A DNA stretch of 64,000 bases from Caulochytrium protostelioides (GCA_003615045.1 ML014123.1:158853-222852); one strand, 5' to 3'; counted from the first letter of the stretch, positions 13,101 through 25,561 are shown. The notes: a model not told the origin generated them from the letters alone. Numbers and translations: made by a program.

Positions 13101-16100
13101 GCCAGCGTGAGATCTCTTCTTCGAAGTGTGCGATGTACTTGCTGGACATCATCGTCTGCAGCATCACCTGGTTGTCTTCGAGCACCTCCACCATCGTTTC
13201 AGAGCTCTTGAGCAGCGGCGTTTTGGTGCTGGCATGAACCTCATAAATGAACTCCATCGTTTTCCAGGTTTTGTCGAGATCAACGAGAACTTTCTCCATC
13301 GCCAGCTCTTTGGAGGCGCGGTCGACAATCCCTTTGACTTCGTCTTCGAACTTGTGCAACTGCAGACTCAGCAGGTCCTGGAAGCGAAGATCAGCCGTCA
13401 TCACGAATGTCACGCCGGTTGCTTTCATAAGCTGGCGCCAGTGGCGCTCGCGGATGGCGCTGCTCCGTAGCTCGCCGACTGCACGGAGCGAGGTCATCAT
13501 GTCCTTGACCGCTTGGTCGACGCCCTGGTAGACATCCCAGCCCTTGACTTCTTTGTCCATGCGGCGCAGCTCCTTAGCAAGATCGCGGCACCGCGTGTCA
13601 AGGATCTCGGTATCGATCGCAGTCCACAGCGTACTGCGCCACTGCGAAAACAGACCGTTCACGAGCGCCACCAAGTCCCAGACCGTTTTAAGCAGCGTCA
13701 GGTCGCGGCGGCAGTCGGCCAACTGGCGGTAACTAGGCGTGCTGAGCTCGAACAGCTCGCACGACGTGCGGAGCTCGGCGGCTTCAGTCTCCATGGTGGT
13801 CACGGCAAATTGCGCGGCATCCATCAGCTCGTACGCGGCGTCAGGACCGATGATGTAGCCGAGGGGCGCGCGGCGGCGGAATTCTTCGCGGAACGAATAG
13901 TTGCGCGTCTCAAACCGGTTGCAGCGTTGCTGCAGCAGCTCGACCTCCTTCGCCTGCAGCGGGGCCACGTGATCCTTGATGGAGACCGACAGCTTCTTGA
14001 CTTCCGTCCACGCTTCTGGTAGCTCGGCAAGCAGGCGGTGGCTCTCCTCGGGCATCTCCACACCGAACTGGCGCAGCAGATTGATAGTCTTGCGCATGGA
14101 ATCGAGGCTCGAGTCAATGGAGCCGGTGCGCTGCTTCACGCCGTGGAGGAGGCCCATGATCTTGACGAGACCCTGCAGATCGCCTTCCTCAATCTTGACC
14201 TGCAGACCCGACTTGTTCGCCTTGACGAACTGGTGCAGCTCCAGCAGGTTCTCAGCCGTAGCGTCCGAAAGGTGTTTCGTCAAACTGAAGCTCCACTTCT
14301 TGACCACTACGTTCAGCGACTGCTTTAGAGGCTTCGCGTCGATACGGAACCAGCCGTTGATCAAAACGTCCGGGTCCATCGCCATAATCGTCTTATGGAT
14401 CGATTCAAACTTGCGGATCTGCTGCTCAAAGCGGTCCAGTGGCAAGGCGCCGCCGGCCGTCGCATCGGCCGCTGCGCCCGCGGTGGCTGCCGCCGATGGC
14501 GCCGCGCTCTCGTCCGACCCGTCCGCCGCCGTGGTCTCCGCGGGCGGCTCATTGAGGAAGCGCTCCATGTATTGTGCCCGCGACTCCGTCCACAGATATG
14601 CGTAGCGGTCGTACGTCTGGCGGTACGCAATGCAGCTCTCAGCCGCGGCGGCAATGCGCGTGCGGATTAGATCCGCCAGATCGCTGAGGGTCGCGTCGCG
14701 CTTAATTTCGCCGATGTACGACTCGTTCTCTTCCTGCATGCGGCGGATCTCGGCCTCCAGATGCGCCGCGAGCTCATCCTCGCGTGCGGCACAGTCCTCC
14801 TCGGTATTCGCCTCGCCGCCTTCCGCGGCTTGAACCGCGGCCGCCGTGACGGCGGCGTGGTGCTGCGCCTCAAACGCGGCTATCCCATCGTCCTCGGGAG
14901 GCACGATCCGGCCCATTAAAGCGGCCATTTCGTAGACATCATCAATCATATCGCTGGCGATGCGGATCAAGTTGTTGTCGAGCGCCACGTCCGGTGCTGG
15001 CGTCAATACTAAGCCCTGGGGACCAAGTTCCAGCTTGGCCTCCAGGTACGGCGAGACGTCGCTGCCTTGTGCAGTCATGTTGTTGGCGATGCTTTCCAGA
15101 CTCACTCGGATGGCATCCACAAAGCCCTGGCGCGTAATGTCGTTCACGTAGCGTTTGTACTGGATCCAGTGCTCCGAGGACGGCGAGACATCCAGCAAGG
15201 CCTGGGAGTTGGAGAGAAGCTCGTGAACCATCTTGCCGTCTCTACGAATCTGGTCATAGGTCGCATTAACCCGGCCCTGCTCGTCCTCGATGTTGAGGGC
15301 CTTCTTGGTATCGCGGCGCTCGATCAAGGGCTGGCGGCTCCACGAGGCCATCGTGTCGCGGATTTGAGAAACATTAGCCTTGACTTGCTGCAGGATGGCA
15401 TTCAGCGAGGAGACGGACTCGTGGATCTCATTGATGTACGCATCCACGTCGCCACTGTTCCAGTTAATGCTGTGCAGGCCACGGCTGATCTGCGCATCGA
15501 CCGCCTTCAACCGACCTTCGATCAGCGGCTGCTCCACGTCCAAAACGTTAGTTCGGACCTGGTTGAGCATGTTCGCTACGTGGTCCAAGCGGAAGATGTA
15601 GTCCCGGAAGACATTTGACTTGGCATAGATGTCCTGGGCAGCCACCGGGGGCGTCATTGTCAAATGTTCAAAGTATCGCATCTCTCGCAACAGGGTAATC
15701 ACGTTCGGATCAAAATTGATGGCGATCAGCGTAGCACTGCCGTCCTTGTAGACCAGCAAGGGCTTGCTCAGGTTGGTCTGGGCAATATCTCCCACTTGGC
15801 CAGCCCACTGCTCGAAAACCGACTGCTCATACATGGCGATGCTGTCGTGCAAGCGCTGATACTTGGCAAAGATGGCTTCGGTTACGTCCTTGTCCGGCCC
15901 GAAGAATGACTGGAAGGCCGACACACGCTCCATGCGACGCTCAATGCGGTCACGCAACTCCGAGGCCCATGTTAACGCACCCGTGGTGGGGGGCATGTTG
16001 CAGTGAATCGGCGGGTGATCCCGCTCCGAGTTAAACAGGTTGACTACGTCGTCCAGATCTTCATCGAACATCTTGAGCAAGCCCTGAAACTTGTCCACAA

Positions 16101-17995
16101 AGTCTTCCTGGATGGCTTGGCGCGACAGCAGACCACTAAAGCTCTCGAGGAGCCGGAAGCAGCCGGAGAGGCCGCTGCAGTCGTCGAACGCCTGGCACAG
16201 AATGGTCGCCATGCGCTTGTCCAGATCCATGACGCGCTGGTGGAAGATGGCGAGATCGGCATCAAACTGGTAAAGCGACATATCCAGGATGTCGTACTTG
16301 GCCGTGGCAAACGCGCGCAGCACAGTCATGAACTCATTGAACACGGTCATCATTTCAAGGGTCAGCATCTTGCCGCGGGTGCCACCGATTTCGATCTTTT
16401 CCAACCGGTTGAACTCGACGATCGTCTCAAAAACGTTCAGAATCGCCGCGACGCGCGACTGGAAGGCGTCGAATCGCGCAAAGACCATCGACTTGCGAAT
16501 CTGCCAGGGGCGCCCTCCCGGCTGGCGGGCCGACTCGGCCTGCGCATCGAAGTAGGAGCGCTTGAACGCCTCGCAGACCTGCAGCGAAATGTGAAGACGC
16601 TCCATGGATTCCTCGAACTCGCCCTGGAAGAGCTCCGCGGTCCCGATGAAGGTATGCGCCTGCTGGATGACCTCATTGGCCAGCTCCTGGAGGATCACGG
16701 AGAGGTGCTCCGGCGTATGGTAGTACTTGGAGTGACGGGTTACCAGCACCAGGATATGCATGATCGTGGGAAACAGGTGCGCCGTCTCCTGCAGATCGCT
16801 CGAGCTCGTCAGGCGCTCACAAACGTTGCGGAGGCTCTTAAGATATCCGTTGATATCGCGGGTTTCGTCCAACGCCCGCTCAACTTCGGCCGTCACGTCC
16901 TGCAAGGCCGCGGCATACGGGCTGCGGTGCGCCGTCAGCACCTGCGCAATCGTCTGGATCTGCGTGTCTTTTAGCTGCTGAAAAATGCCCTCCAAGTTCG
17001 CCGTCTTAGCGGCCCAGAAATCCAGCTCTACGATCGGGCCCGGGTTCAAGCCCTGTTCGAGCGCCTCGCCGCTCCGGCTCGCGACGACTTTGCGGATCTG
17101 GTGGGTCCAGTTGATGATCGATGTCTCAAGCGCCGACAACTCATCATAATTGGGGCTTGCGATGGTACTGCCCGCCGCCGCAGCGGTGGCCGCATGAGCG
17201 CCGGCTTTGCCTGTCGAAGCGGTGCCTTGTTTGGCCGCGAGACTGGGCTGCGCCGGCAACGGCAGCATGGTCTTGCCCTTACTCTGGCCGGCAATCACGG
17301 TGACAGCGCCGTTCATCTGATGGAAGCGCGTCACAACATCGTTGGCCAGCACTTTGGGCCAGCTCTCAAAGTTCTTCTGATTGGCCAGAACGGGAATATA
17401 CACATCTTCAAGCAACTCGCTAAGGAAGTCCAACGGATTGCCAGACAGACCGCCATCGATCAGCTCATTATCGAATTTCATCTCGGTCAGCGGCGCGTTT
17501 TGCCGTTTTTTGACCCAGTATAAGCATCGCTTCTTGGTCGAGACGTTGCTCGGGATGACAAAGCTCGATACGAGCTCGTCTTTCTGGTTGATGTAGAACA
17601 CCAGGGCATTGTGGTGCTTGTCCAAAAAGTCGGCGATGGTCTGACTGTTTAGCATGCAACCATAGCAGAGACATTGGGCAAGGAAAGAGTAGATAACATT
17701 GAGAGACCAGGTTGGTGAGTGTCTCCACGTCAAACGTCACCGAAAAGGAAAAGAAAGGAAATGGAGGAGGCCTTCACATTCATGACGCCTATGGGCGGCG
17801 GTCTGGTGGCGAGAACGGGACCGAACGATGAAGCACGTGGTTCACTTACGCATTATCCGGCACGACGAGCATTTTCTGCCATTTGTCCGGCTTGAGCTTG
17901 AAGGCCGAGCACACCTTCTCCTCGAAGAATGCGAAGCGCCCGTCCGACGCGACGGCGCCGCCCGTGGCGGCATCGTCCTTCTTGGACTCCGACAT
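4141..17995 (-). CDS. DNAH9: Axonemal outer-arm dynein heavy chain, beta class (DNAH9/11/17 type)
   Basis: The motor subunit of the outer dynein arm, an ATP-driven minus-end microtubule motor that bends the flagellum. Two exons are proposed: 17995-17850 (ATG at 17995, 48 codons plus two bases) and 17644-4141, joined across a 205-bp intron with donor GTAAGT and acceptor CAG, giving 4549 aa. The join restores an N-terminus ending LVVPDNA, followed by QTIADFLDKHHN, which matches the start of beta-class heavy chains. The long tail is followed by four P-loops: AAA1 GPAGTGKTE near residue 1935, AAA2 GNGGTGKSQ near 2217, AAA3 GNAGSGKT near 2544 and AAA4 GVGGSGKQ near 2888. Walker B of AAA1 reads CFDEFNR. 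Coiled-coil stalk strands at about 3090-3210 and 3340-3430 flank the microtubule-binding domain. The C-terminus (YECPVYRTRQRGPTFVWTF) is the beta-class signature. No break was seen. Length is normal for the family. It is divergent from p28, 2.3 kb away. Confidence 0.96.
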
Positions 17996-20270
17996 GGCGG
18001 AGTGACCTCACGCGGCAGATCCGCACGCCTGGCCACCCGCACGCAGGAACGGACGCGACCTCACAATCTGCTGATGGTCGACGGCGACACTAATCAGAAT
18101 GAGGCGGATGGTCGTGCAAGAAAAAAAAAAAGAAAGCAACGAAGGTCGGGAATGTCTCCAGCGGACGCGCCTCACGCGGAGCGATCCTGCGCTGTACGAA
18201 AGGCACGAGCGATACAGATCGCGCTGATCAGATCGATGAAAAAATAAAATGGGATGAACACGCACGTGTGGAGTGCGGCTATAGCCCCCAGAGCGATGCG
18301 TGACGCGTTTTTCGACAGGATGGACCAACCCCCGTCTAGGTCCTATCCGACCCCGGGCGCACGTCTGGTCATCTTTTTTGTAAGCTAGTCGCTCGCATCA
18401 TGTCAGGATTCCCGACTCCGGCCGGACTCCATGGGACCCGAGGTCCACAGAGAAGCGGGGATCCTAGCCCGCATGGACCACCTGCAGCTTCACGCCGTGC
18501 GGATGCGCGCGCACCGAGACGCAGATCACCACGCGTGTCGCGCACACCTCCTACGACCTACTGTGTGTGGGGCCACCGGCGCGAGGGAGGCTGGCGGACA
18601 GCCCGAGAGGGCCACGTTCGACCATGGACGGTTCATGGTCGCCTCGCCTTCTTTCGAGGGTCGACCCTCCCGGGCGTCGATTGATCCGTCCCACACGCAG
18701 TCAGGGCACACGCCAGCGCACCGCCGTTGGTGCGCTGGACGTCGCGGCTGATCTCCCGAAGCCGCCGGCCCCCCGTGACCGCGGCGGCGGCGGCGGTGCG
18801 TGGCTCGGACGCCACGGTGTACGCTCGGCACTGCTGGAGGGGTCGGGGCGACAAGGACGCTTGCGGCGACTGCCTGATCCACGGACGGTGTGGGTCCGCA
18901 ACCTGGATCTGGGATTGCGTCGAGGTCACCGCGACGGCGACGCGGCGGCGAAGCGAGATCTCGAGGTCTCGGCGCTAGGGGGCAGCCATCGTCTCGTCTC
19001 GTCTCGTCTCCTGACGTCTCCCATCGTCTTAGCTCCTGGCGTCTTGGCTCCTGGCGCTGCCGCCTCAGGGGTCGTCTCTGAAACGCATCGGAACGGCCTT
19101 CGGTCAAAGAAGGAACGGGCATCATCGGGAGCGGTGGCGAAAGGGGGCCACGCCGGGGGCATGCGCCAGCATCCCGCATAGCCGATGGAAGAGTTCAGAT
19201 GCGGGCCATTTAGCAATCATCGACTAGGATCTGGAGCGCCCAAATCCAAAATGACCTCATTAGTCTGGTAGCACATCGGAGTCAGAAACACCAGTATCAT
19301 GACGGATCCTCATCTATAGAGAGGAGGATTGGTGGATGAATTCAATGATTGTTCAGTGTTGCCTCGTCCGCATCTTTCTTTTTGTCACTTCGGATGAAGA
19401 AATGAAATATCATACCAAGGTTTCTGCTGGACGACTACCAAAATCGTAGAGTGTAGAAACATGTCACCTCATTTGTGGCGTTAGAAATGAAGCAGCTGAT
19501 GCACAGTAGTGATACGTCGAGCAATGTGCTCAATTTTTATGTTTTGCCGATCTTTGGTATCGCTCAGGCGAGCGGCCCCTCCCCCCGATTGGCACTGGTG
19601 CTGCCAAAATGGAAAAGCGGGGAGGTTGCAACTGCTTGAGTGTGACTGTCAACCATGCCCTGCTCGGCCCCCCAGCTTCCGTCCCGGCCGGCGGAGGCCG
19701 CGGCGGCGTGGACGCTCCGCAGCGGCCCCGGCCGACCGCGGCGCGGCGCCACACAGCGCATGCCCACCTCGCAAGATCGGATCCCCCACGCCATGCTCGT
19801 GCGAGCGTGAAGAAGCATGCGGTCCGTGGAGAGCCCGTTGCTCGCCTTCGCGGCCGCGATCTCGATCGGCATCCGTGCGGAGGTCATGCTGCGCTTTCTT
19901 CGGCTCGCCGACATGGACCGTCGACATTGGCATCCATGCAGGTGGGTTGATTGGCTGGGTGCTGTGGTACCGTGCTTGCTTCTATTCTATTCTGGTCGTG
20001 AAGCCGCCTTGGCCCTCGCCTGCGACCGACTCCGCGCTTGTTCTGTGCGATCCGCCGCAGCCGTTCTTGACTCCGTTCCTGCTTCCGCGGAAGGTTCTGA
20101 CGCTTTCGCAGGAGCCCATTGGGTCCCGGTACCGATCTTGATCTTGATTCTTGTAGCCGACCTGTTACAGATCGCGTGCCCGACGACATCCTCGTGTGTG
20201 ACTGTCCGTGGTGCCCTTGGTGTCATCGTTTCATACCGATCCCCCTCGACACCGTTGGTCCGTTGGCGCC
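17996..20270. other. Divergent intergenic region between dynein heavy chain and p28
   Basis: About 2.3 kb containing the upstream regions of two axonemal genes read in opposite directions. It holds an A-rich tract at 18119-18137 and a short GTCTC tandem run around 18990-19010. The longest frames (217 codons on minus, 204 and 210 on plus) overlap one another and look like products of GC-rich composition. No conserved domain, tRNA or repeat element was recognised. Confidence 0.5.
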
Positions 20271-21333
20271 ATGGTTCCGCCATTCTCGCTTGTCAAATAC
20301 GACAACCCCGTGCTGGTGTCGCGGGTGGATTCGGGCAAAGCCGTCTCGACGGGCGCCCCGAATTCACCCGCCAAGGGCGGTGTCGCCGCGCTGCCCGGCA
20401 CGCCGGGCGCCAAGAAGCTTCCTCCCGTCACCGATAAGGGCCGCGTCAAGACGGCTTCTCAAACCGAAGAAATTTTGACGTCCATCCTGCCATCAAGGTA
20501 ATGTCGATCTACCGATAACGTCGATACGGACGCCAGCGTAATGCTGTCATGGTTGATCCTGCGTCGGACCGATGCCGCCTCGTGGCGCCGAAGCCATACT
20601 CCCCGTCAATGACGTGGTGTGCGCTGTTGTTGTATCCGGATCCTTCCGCCATGTCAAAGGTACCATATATAAGCCGGTGTGGATGACGACATGGCACTGA
20701 CTTGTTTTTTTTTTCTTTGCTTTCCCACGTTGCTGCTGCTTCTTCTCTGCATGACATTGCATCGTGTCGCATGTCTTAAGGGAATGGGAGGAGAACAACC
20801 AGCTGTGGGTGCAGAAAGTCTCGTCTACGCCAGCTACCCGGCTGGACGTGGCAATTCTGCAGGAGCAGCTCGACCAGGCACTACAGAAGCGCCAGGCAAA
20901 GGAGACCGGGATCTGCTCGATCCGGCGCGACTTGTACAACCAGACATTCGATGAACTCATCCGTCAAGTGGCGATCAGCTGCCAGGAGCGCGGCCTCCTG
21001 CTTTTGCGCGTTCGCAATGAGATCCGCATGACACTCGCGGCATACCAGACGCTGTACGAGAGCAGCGTTGCCTTCGGGATGCGGAAGGCGCTGTACAGCG
21101 AGCAAGCGAAGGTCGACCAGAGCCAGAAAATCGTCCAGCTGGAGGCCGAGAAGGTCACAATGGAGCATACCATTGCCGAGCTGCGTGCGAAGTGCGAGGG
21201 CATCGAGAAGCGCGAGATGGAGCGCCGTGCGATGGACGAGCGCAAGCATTCGGAGGAAATCGCCTTCTTGAAGAAGACCAACCTCCAGCTCAAGACGCAG
21301 CTCGAGGGGATCCTGAGTCCGCAAAAGAAGTAA
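20271..21333 (+). CDS. DNALI1: Axonemal dynein light intermediate chain p28 (inner arm)
   Basis: p28 is the light chain of single-headed inner-arm dyneins (Chlamydomonas IDA4, human DNALI1) and acts with actin in the axoneme. Two exons: 20271-20497 (ATG in VPPFSLVKYDNPVLVSR) and 20781-21333, separated by a 283-bp intron with donor GTAATG and acceptor AAG. The join reads ILPSREWEENNQLWVQKVSS and is in frame, giving 259 aa, the usual length of the family. Strongly conserved blocks include QLWVQKVSSTPATRLDV, RQAKETGICSIRRDLYNQ, FDELIRQV, RGLLLLRVRNEIRMT and AAYQTLYESSVAFGMRKAL. The C-terminal third is a coiled coil ending in LKTQLEGIL. Residues 20-65 are a Ser/Pro/Lys-rich linker. The second exon alone has no good ATG, so the first exon is needed. 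It lies between the outer-arm heavy chain and RSPH1. Confidence 0.96.
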
Positions 21334-21431
21334 TCCCGAGACCTTCTGCGCCATGATGTGCGCTGGTTTATTCATTTTAAAGAATCTATAGTCTCCCCGA
21401 CCCAACACGCACACCACGCCCTCTTTGATGC

Positions 21432-21590
21432 ACCCCAGGGGTCCCCCACAGAGACAGTAGCGCATTGGTGCGGAACCGTTTGAGCGTATGCCCGGTACGC
21501 CCGAGCCGTTGGAACGGCGATCTCGCCTTGGCCGTGGGAGAAAACTTGGCCGCGCCATAGGCGACCACCATTTCAGCGACCACGGGCGGC
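21432..21590 (-). pseudogene. Decayed Fanzor-like nuclease fragment, copy C
   Basis: Read on the minus strand, this stretch encodes VVAYGAAKFSPTAK and then, after a one-base frameshift, a segment resembling GEIAVPTARAYRA. It matches copies A and B at nucleotide level over roughly 100 bases but is much more diverged. The YG-aa-F...P-T pattern is the catalytic-core neighbourhood I associate with Fanzor (eukaryotic TnpB-like) proteins. Here the Tyr codon is intact at the position where A and B carry TAA. It is followed by a GC-rich element whose 21-bp core (21433-21453) recurs at 56559-56579. It lies about 100 bp past the p28 stop codon. The Fanzor call is from memory of the family and needs a profile search. 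Confidence 0.5.
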
Positions 21591-22624
21591 CAGAAAGGGA
21601 CGAAAGGGGCTGGCTGATACTGTCGCCGGAAGACCGTCGAGGGGCCGAATAAGCCCAAGAGCCCAAGTACTCGAAGCCACCCAGACGGCTTTGAGAGGAG
21701 GGGCCTTGGGGCCGCCCAATCGGGGAACCCGCCGCGGATGCTAGGACCTAAGCATCCGGAGACTCCAAGAGCGGGCCTGCCGAGCACAAGTACAAGTAGC
21801 CCGACCGAGCCGGACCTCTGCCATGTGTAGTCCTCAACTACGAGCACACGGAGAGCTAAAGCTTATATGCTCGCCAGGGGCGAGCCCCTTTCACCTTGAC
21901 CATCATCCCCTCTTTATCATTCAATAGCGACTTAGGGAACTCAGACCTTGGATGCCAAGCCACATCGCCGTGACGAAAGTACGACGACAATGCAGCGGCT
22001 TTGCCCCATCCTTCGATCAAGTCCTCCGTTGCTCAGCCGCCCCAGCCAACGGCGATCGAACGTAGATCTGTCGGCCCTCGCACGCCGGAGATGGGGGCCG
22101 GGCGGGCGGGCGGGCGATCGGTAGCTCCCTGCCAAGCCCCACGCCGGAAAATGCACACTTTCCGCCGCCGTGCGCGAGCGGCCCGCGCGGACCCGACAGC
22201 ACTCTGTGCACCAGCATCGTTGTTGCTGACTACGTGGCCCGTGGTATCCTGCTGCATGATCCTGCGGGATCGTCTAATACAAATCATCGGAGTTTTCCTG
22301 GGCAGATATCGCTTGGTGGTGACGCCATGAGAGGCAAGGCAACGTTCTGCGATCCGGCGTCGGATCGGACAGCATGACGGGTACGAAGGAGATGCCATAA
22401 CGGTCTGGTCACGACATATCGCGAACGATGTATCGCCTCGATTGCCAGTTTCTCGTCACATCACGCTCGCAGCCGCCTTGTTCGCTTTCCCGGTTCACGG
22501 TTCCCGTTACTTAGACTCGTGTTCAATAGCTGCGCCACGCGTCTCTTTGAACTACATTGATCGGCACGCTACCGCTTCTACCCTGCTTGGGCGCCCCCTC
22601 AGCCCTCAGCCAACGTCTGCCGCC
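21591..22624. other. Intergenic region upstream of RSPH1
   Basis: About 1 kb between relic C and the RSPH1 start. No convincing reading frame. A short G/C-rich GGGC run occurs near 22095-22115. The segment immediately before the ATG at 22625 is C/T-rich and is probably the 5' leader of RSPH1. Confidence 0.45.
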
Positions 22625-23524
22625 ATGTCTCAGTCAGGATCCGAGGTCGATGCTGAAGAAGCCCACCCGCTCGGCGTAAGTGTTCGCCCAACGCATCCCT
22701 TGGCGTTCTTTGACGCCGTCGGTCACTACCGGGTCGCCATCATAGTCAGAATGCCTCTATACGGAGCGTCAACCAACGCGGTATCACTGGAGTGATCCAT
22801 GCAATGGATATGATGAACTAACCCCCAAGCTGTGTTTTTATTTCATACCTGTCGTCCGCGCCATGGGCCGATGACGACATGTCGTTCTGCTTCCCGCTCG
22901 TGTTGCCCATATCTTGTGCTGTGAACTCTCGATTCGTCTTTCCCGCATGGTTAGATCTACGAGGGAAGCCGCAACGACGAAGGCGCCCGGCATGGTACCG
23001 GCAAGATGACATTCCCCAACGGTGACGTCTACCAGGGCGAATATGTCAACGGGCTGCGCCACGGCCAAGGCCGTTACCAGTGGAGCAACGGGTCGCTGTA
23101 CATTGGTGAGCATGTAGACGGCGCGCGCGAGGGTCACGGCTCTCTCACCTACCCTGATGGCTCGAAGTACGAAGGCCAGTTTGTGCAGAACCGCCGCAGC
23201 GGCGCTGGCACCTACACGTATGCGAACGGCGACGTCTACGAAGGGATGTGGAAGGATGATCTGCGCGACGGTGAGGGCACTTACACCTATGCACAGACGG
23301 GTTCCAAGAAGTCGGCTACCTGGGTCCGCGGCGTCCTCAACGGCCCTGGCAAGATCGTCCATACCGACAAGGTCTTGGAGGGCGTGTTCTTAGACAACGG
23401 CCGGTTTAAAAGTCCCGCCAAGATCCAGTTTAACACCGGCTTCCAGCAGACGGTGACGGACATGGCGGTAATTGGCATGGCCGGCCCCGATGCCAAGGGT
23501 GGACCAGTCGACCCCGTTGCGTGA
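22625..23524 (+). CDS. RSPH1: Radial spoke head protein 1 (MORN-repeat protein)
   Basis: RSPH1 is a structural protein of the radial spoke head, which relays signals from the central pair to the dynein arms. Two exons: 22625-22675 (17 codons, acidic, MSQSGSEVDAEEAHPLG) and 22955-23524, joined across a 279-bp intron (donor GTAAGT, acceptor TAG), giving 206 aa. The joined sequence begins IYEGSRNDEGARHGTGK, directly comparable with the human YEGGRNEAGERHGRG. Six to seven MORN units of about 23 residues follow (YxGxxxxGxxHGxGxxxxxNG); the first five are regular and the last two degenerate (ATWVRGVLNGPGK and VLEGVFLDNGRFK). The short C-terminal tail lacks the acidic run of vertebrate RSPH1. MORN proteins are a broad class; the acidic start, the intron-delimited YEG...NDEG opening and the ETGSK-like AQTGSK element favour RSPH1. 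It sits beside p28 and the dynein heavy chain. Confidence 0.88.
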
Positions 23525-25561
23525 TGTTTCTGATTGTTTGTAACCGATGTCCTTGTTCAATAGACTATATTAGTCAAGAAGAATTTTTTTAGTATCGTGC
23601 GAGACAACGGAAGCTTTCGCCTGACGAAACCATACGATATGATGAGCCCAGAAATCCCAGACATGATTGAGAAAAGGGGCAGTTCGGCCCACCATGCGAG
23701 ACGGTCTATGTTTCAGATCCGGTTACGCGGAGGAGTAGCCGATATGCGCTCCACCACTCTTATGTGGGCGTTTGAAGGTGTGTGCATGGTGCCACATGAC
23801 GCCTTCGCCGCTTAGGTTCAGAGCGTCCACACGCCTCGGTCAGCCTACGGAAAAACTCATGGCCAGCGCTCTCAACGATCGGCGACGACACGGTGTCATC
23901 GATCAATAGTGAGTGTCAAGGCGAGAATGGTTGGGGCGCCTGCCCACGATGGCCCATGCGGTGCGTTCGGGGATGTTATGTTATCAAGCGGTGTCATGTT
24001 GTGGTTTCATGGCTTGGCCGCCGTCTCACGACGCGCGTATCACAGGCGTGGGTCGCTGGTCGAGTCGGGCCGAAAAGCCCAGCGGGCGGACGGGCTGGCG
24101 GGCGCGGAGGATCTGCGGTCGCCGCCGCTGCCGCTCGCGTTGGCCCCCCACCACCTCCCTGGGCTACCGCCCGCGGTGCCGCAGCCGGCGCGGCGCTTTC
24201 GTGGTGCAGGGCGCGTCGGGCCCCATCCGCCAATCTCCGCTTTGTTGCGGACGCACCCGGCCACTGCGACCGACGCCGAGCGGCCGAGCGGCCGAGCGGT
24301 CGCGATAGCGGGGGTGCTGCGTCTCGACAGCCGCCAGTTCCGTGTAACGCGAGCGATCGACCCCATCGGCGCGCATCATCACACAATCACGCGCTCGGCG
24401 GTCTCGCGGACGTGGCCGCGGCACGGCCACTCATGACACGGCGCCGCGCCGCGCGACGCGGAGCAGACCGGCAGGCGCCCACGCACGCTGTGAGCCGCTG
24501 AACGATGAACGCACGACGCGGCACGCGGCCGCGGCGCGGCGCGGCACAGCACCGCAACGTTGTGCGATTCATGATGCGATGTGATTCCATGGATTGGGCG
24601 CCTTGGCAATCGGCGTCGTGGCAGGTGGCCGGTGCCAGCAAGGGCATCGTGATGCATGCATGATGGGCCTTGAAGATCGCGCCCCGGGGTGGGACTGCCG
24701 CCGCCGTCGTCGGCCTGCGCTGAGTTCAGGGCGCGCTTCCTCGCTTGCTGGGGAGAAAGGCCCCTTTCTGTGTTTGCGGCATCCAGTAGAGTGCTCGCAT
24801 CGATCACCCGTGTTGTGCAACTCGGAAGCAGGTCCGGTCAGGCCCCGCTTAAGATCGGAGTTTGATGAAAAGAGGGTGAGGCGATGGCGATGGCGATGGC
24901 GAGAGCGAGAGCGAGAGCGAGAGCGAGAGCGACGACGCGGGCCTTGACCACGACGAAACTTGCGATCCGAGGTGGATCAAGGAAGAGGGGTTCGCCCCAC
25001 GGCATGAGCCGCTGCCATGCCGTCACGCCGAACATGCTGAGCAGGCTGCGAAACTGCTGGTTGCAGAGACCAGGATCTCCGGAACAACCAAGACGACTTC
25101 GTGCCATTCGTGCGCCTGATGATTCATGCCCGCGCCCTCAAGCGGTCCGAAGCGCGATCCAACAGACAAATCTCCGATGCCCTGATCATCCTGTGATCAT
25201 CGGTCATCAATATGCTAAAATTTAGAGAAATAGGACTATTGCCATCCTAATCCCGATGCTCACGTGATTTCATGTCATTCCGACGACCGCCCGCTCTGCC
25301 CATCGATCTCCACGCCTGTATACCTCGGCATTACCTGTTCTCGCCGCTGTAGCATTTTAGACTGCTCCAAGGCAAAACACGTGGCGTTGTCTCCCTTTCC
25401 TCCACGCCACATCGCCTCACGCCGGCTTCGCTTGGCATCAGGGGGGTCGCATCTCATAAACGACCCCTACGGCGCCTGGGGCGGTGGCACTCGGCTGGCC
25501 GCACCCCACCACTATATCCTTGAAACGTCACAACGCCACAGCGCCACGCGCGGCCGACAGC
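23525..25561. other. Intergenic region before the Rho exchange factor
   Basis: About 2 kb, very GC-rich in its middle (24050-24540), with several overlapping spurious frames and none with a recognisable domain. It contains a microsatellite of GATGGC then GAGCGA units at about 24880-24935. A TATA-like tatatcc at about 25511 lies some 50 bp upstream of the chosen ATG of the next gene. Confidence 0.5.
24880..24935 (+). repeat. Microsatellite of six-base GATGGC / GAGCGA units
   Basis: A run of hexamers that begins as repeated GATGGC and changes to repeated GAGAGC/GAGCGA. It encodes an artefactual Arg-Ala run in one frame. It lies in the spacer between RSPH1 and the Rho exchange factor. Confidence 0.8.

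Noticed and set aside
4463-17523. Many open frames of 60-320 codons on the plus strand opposite the dynein gene
   Set aside because: They are shadows of a long GC-rich coding frame; none carries a domain or codon bias of its own.
25484-25561. 26-codon upstream extension of the Rho exchange factor
   Set aside because: It begins with GTG and contains a TATA-like element; the first ATG is at 25562.
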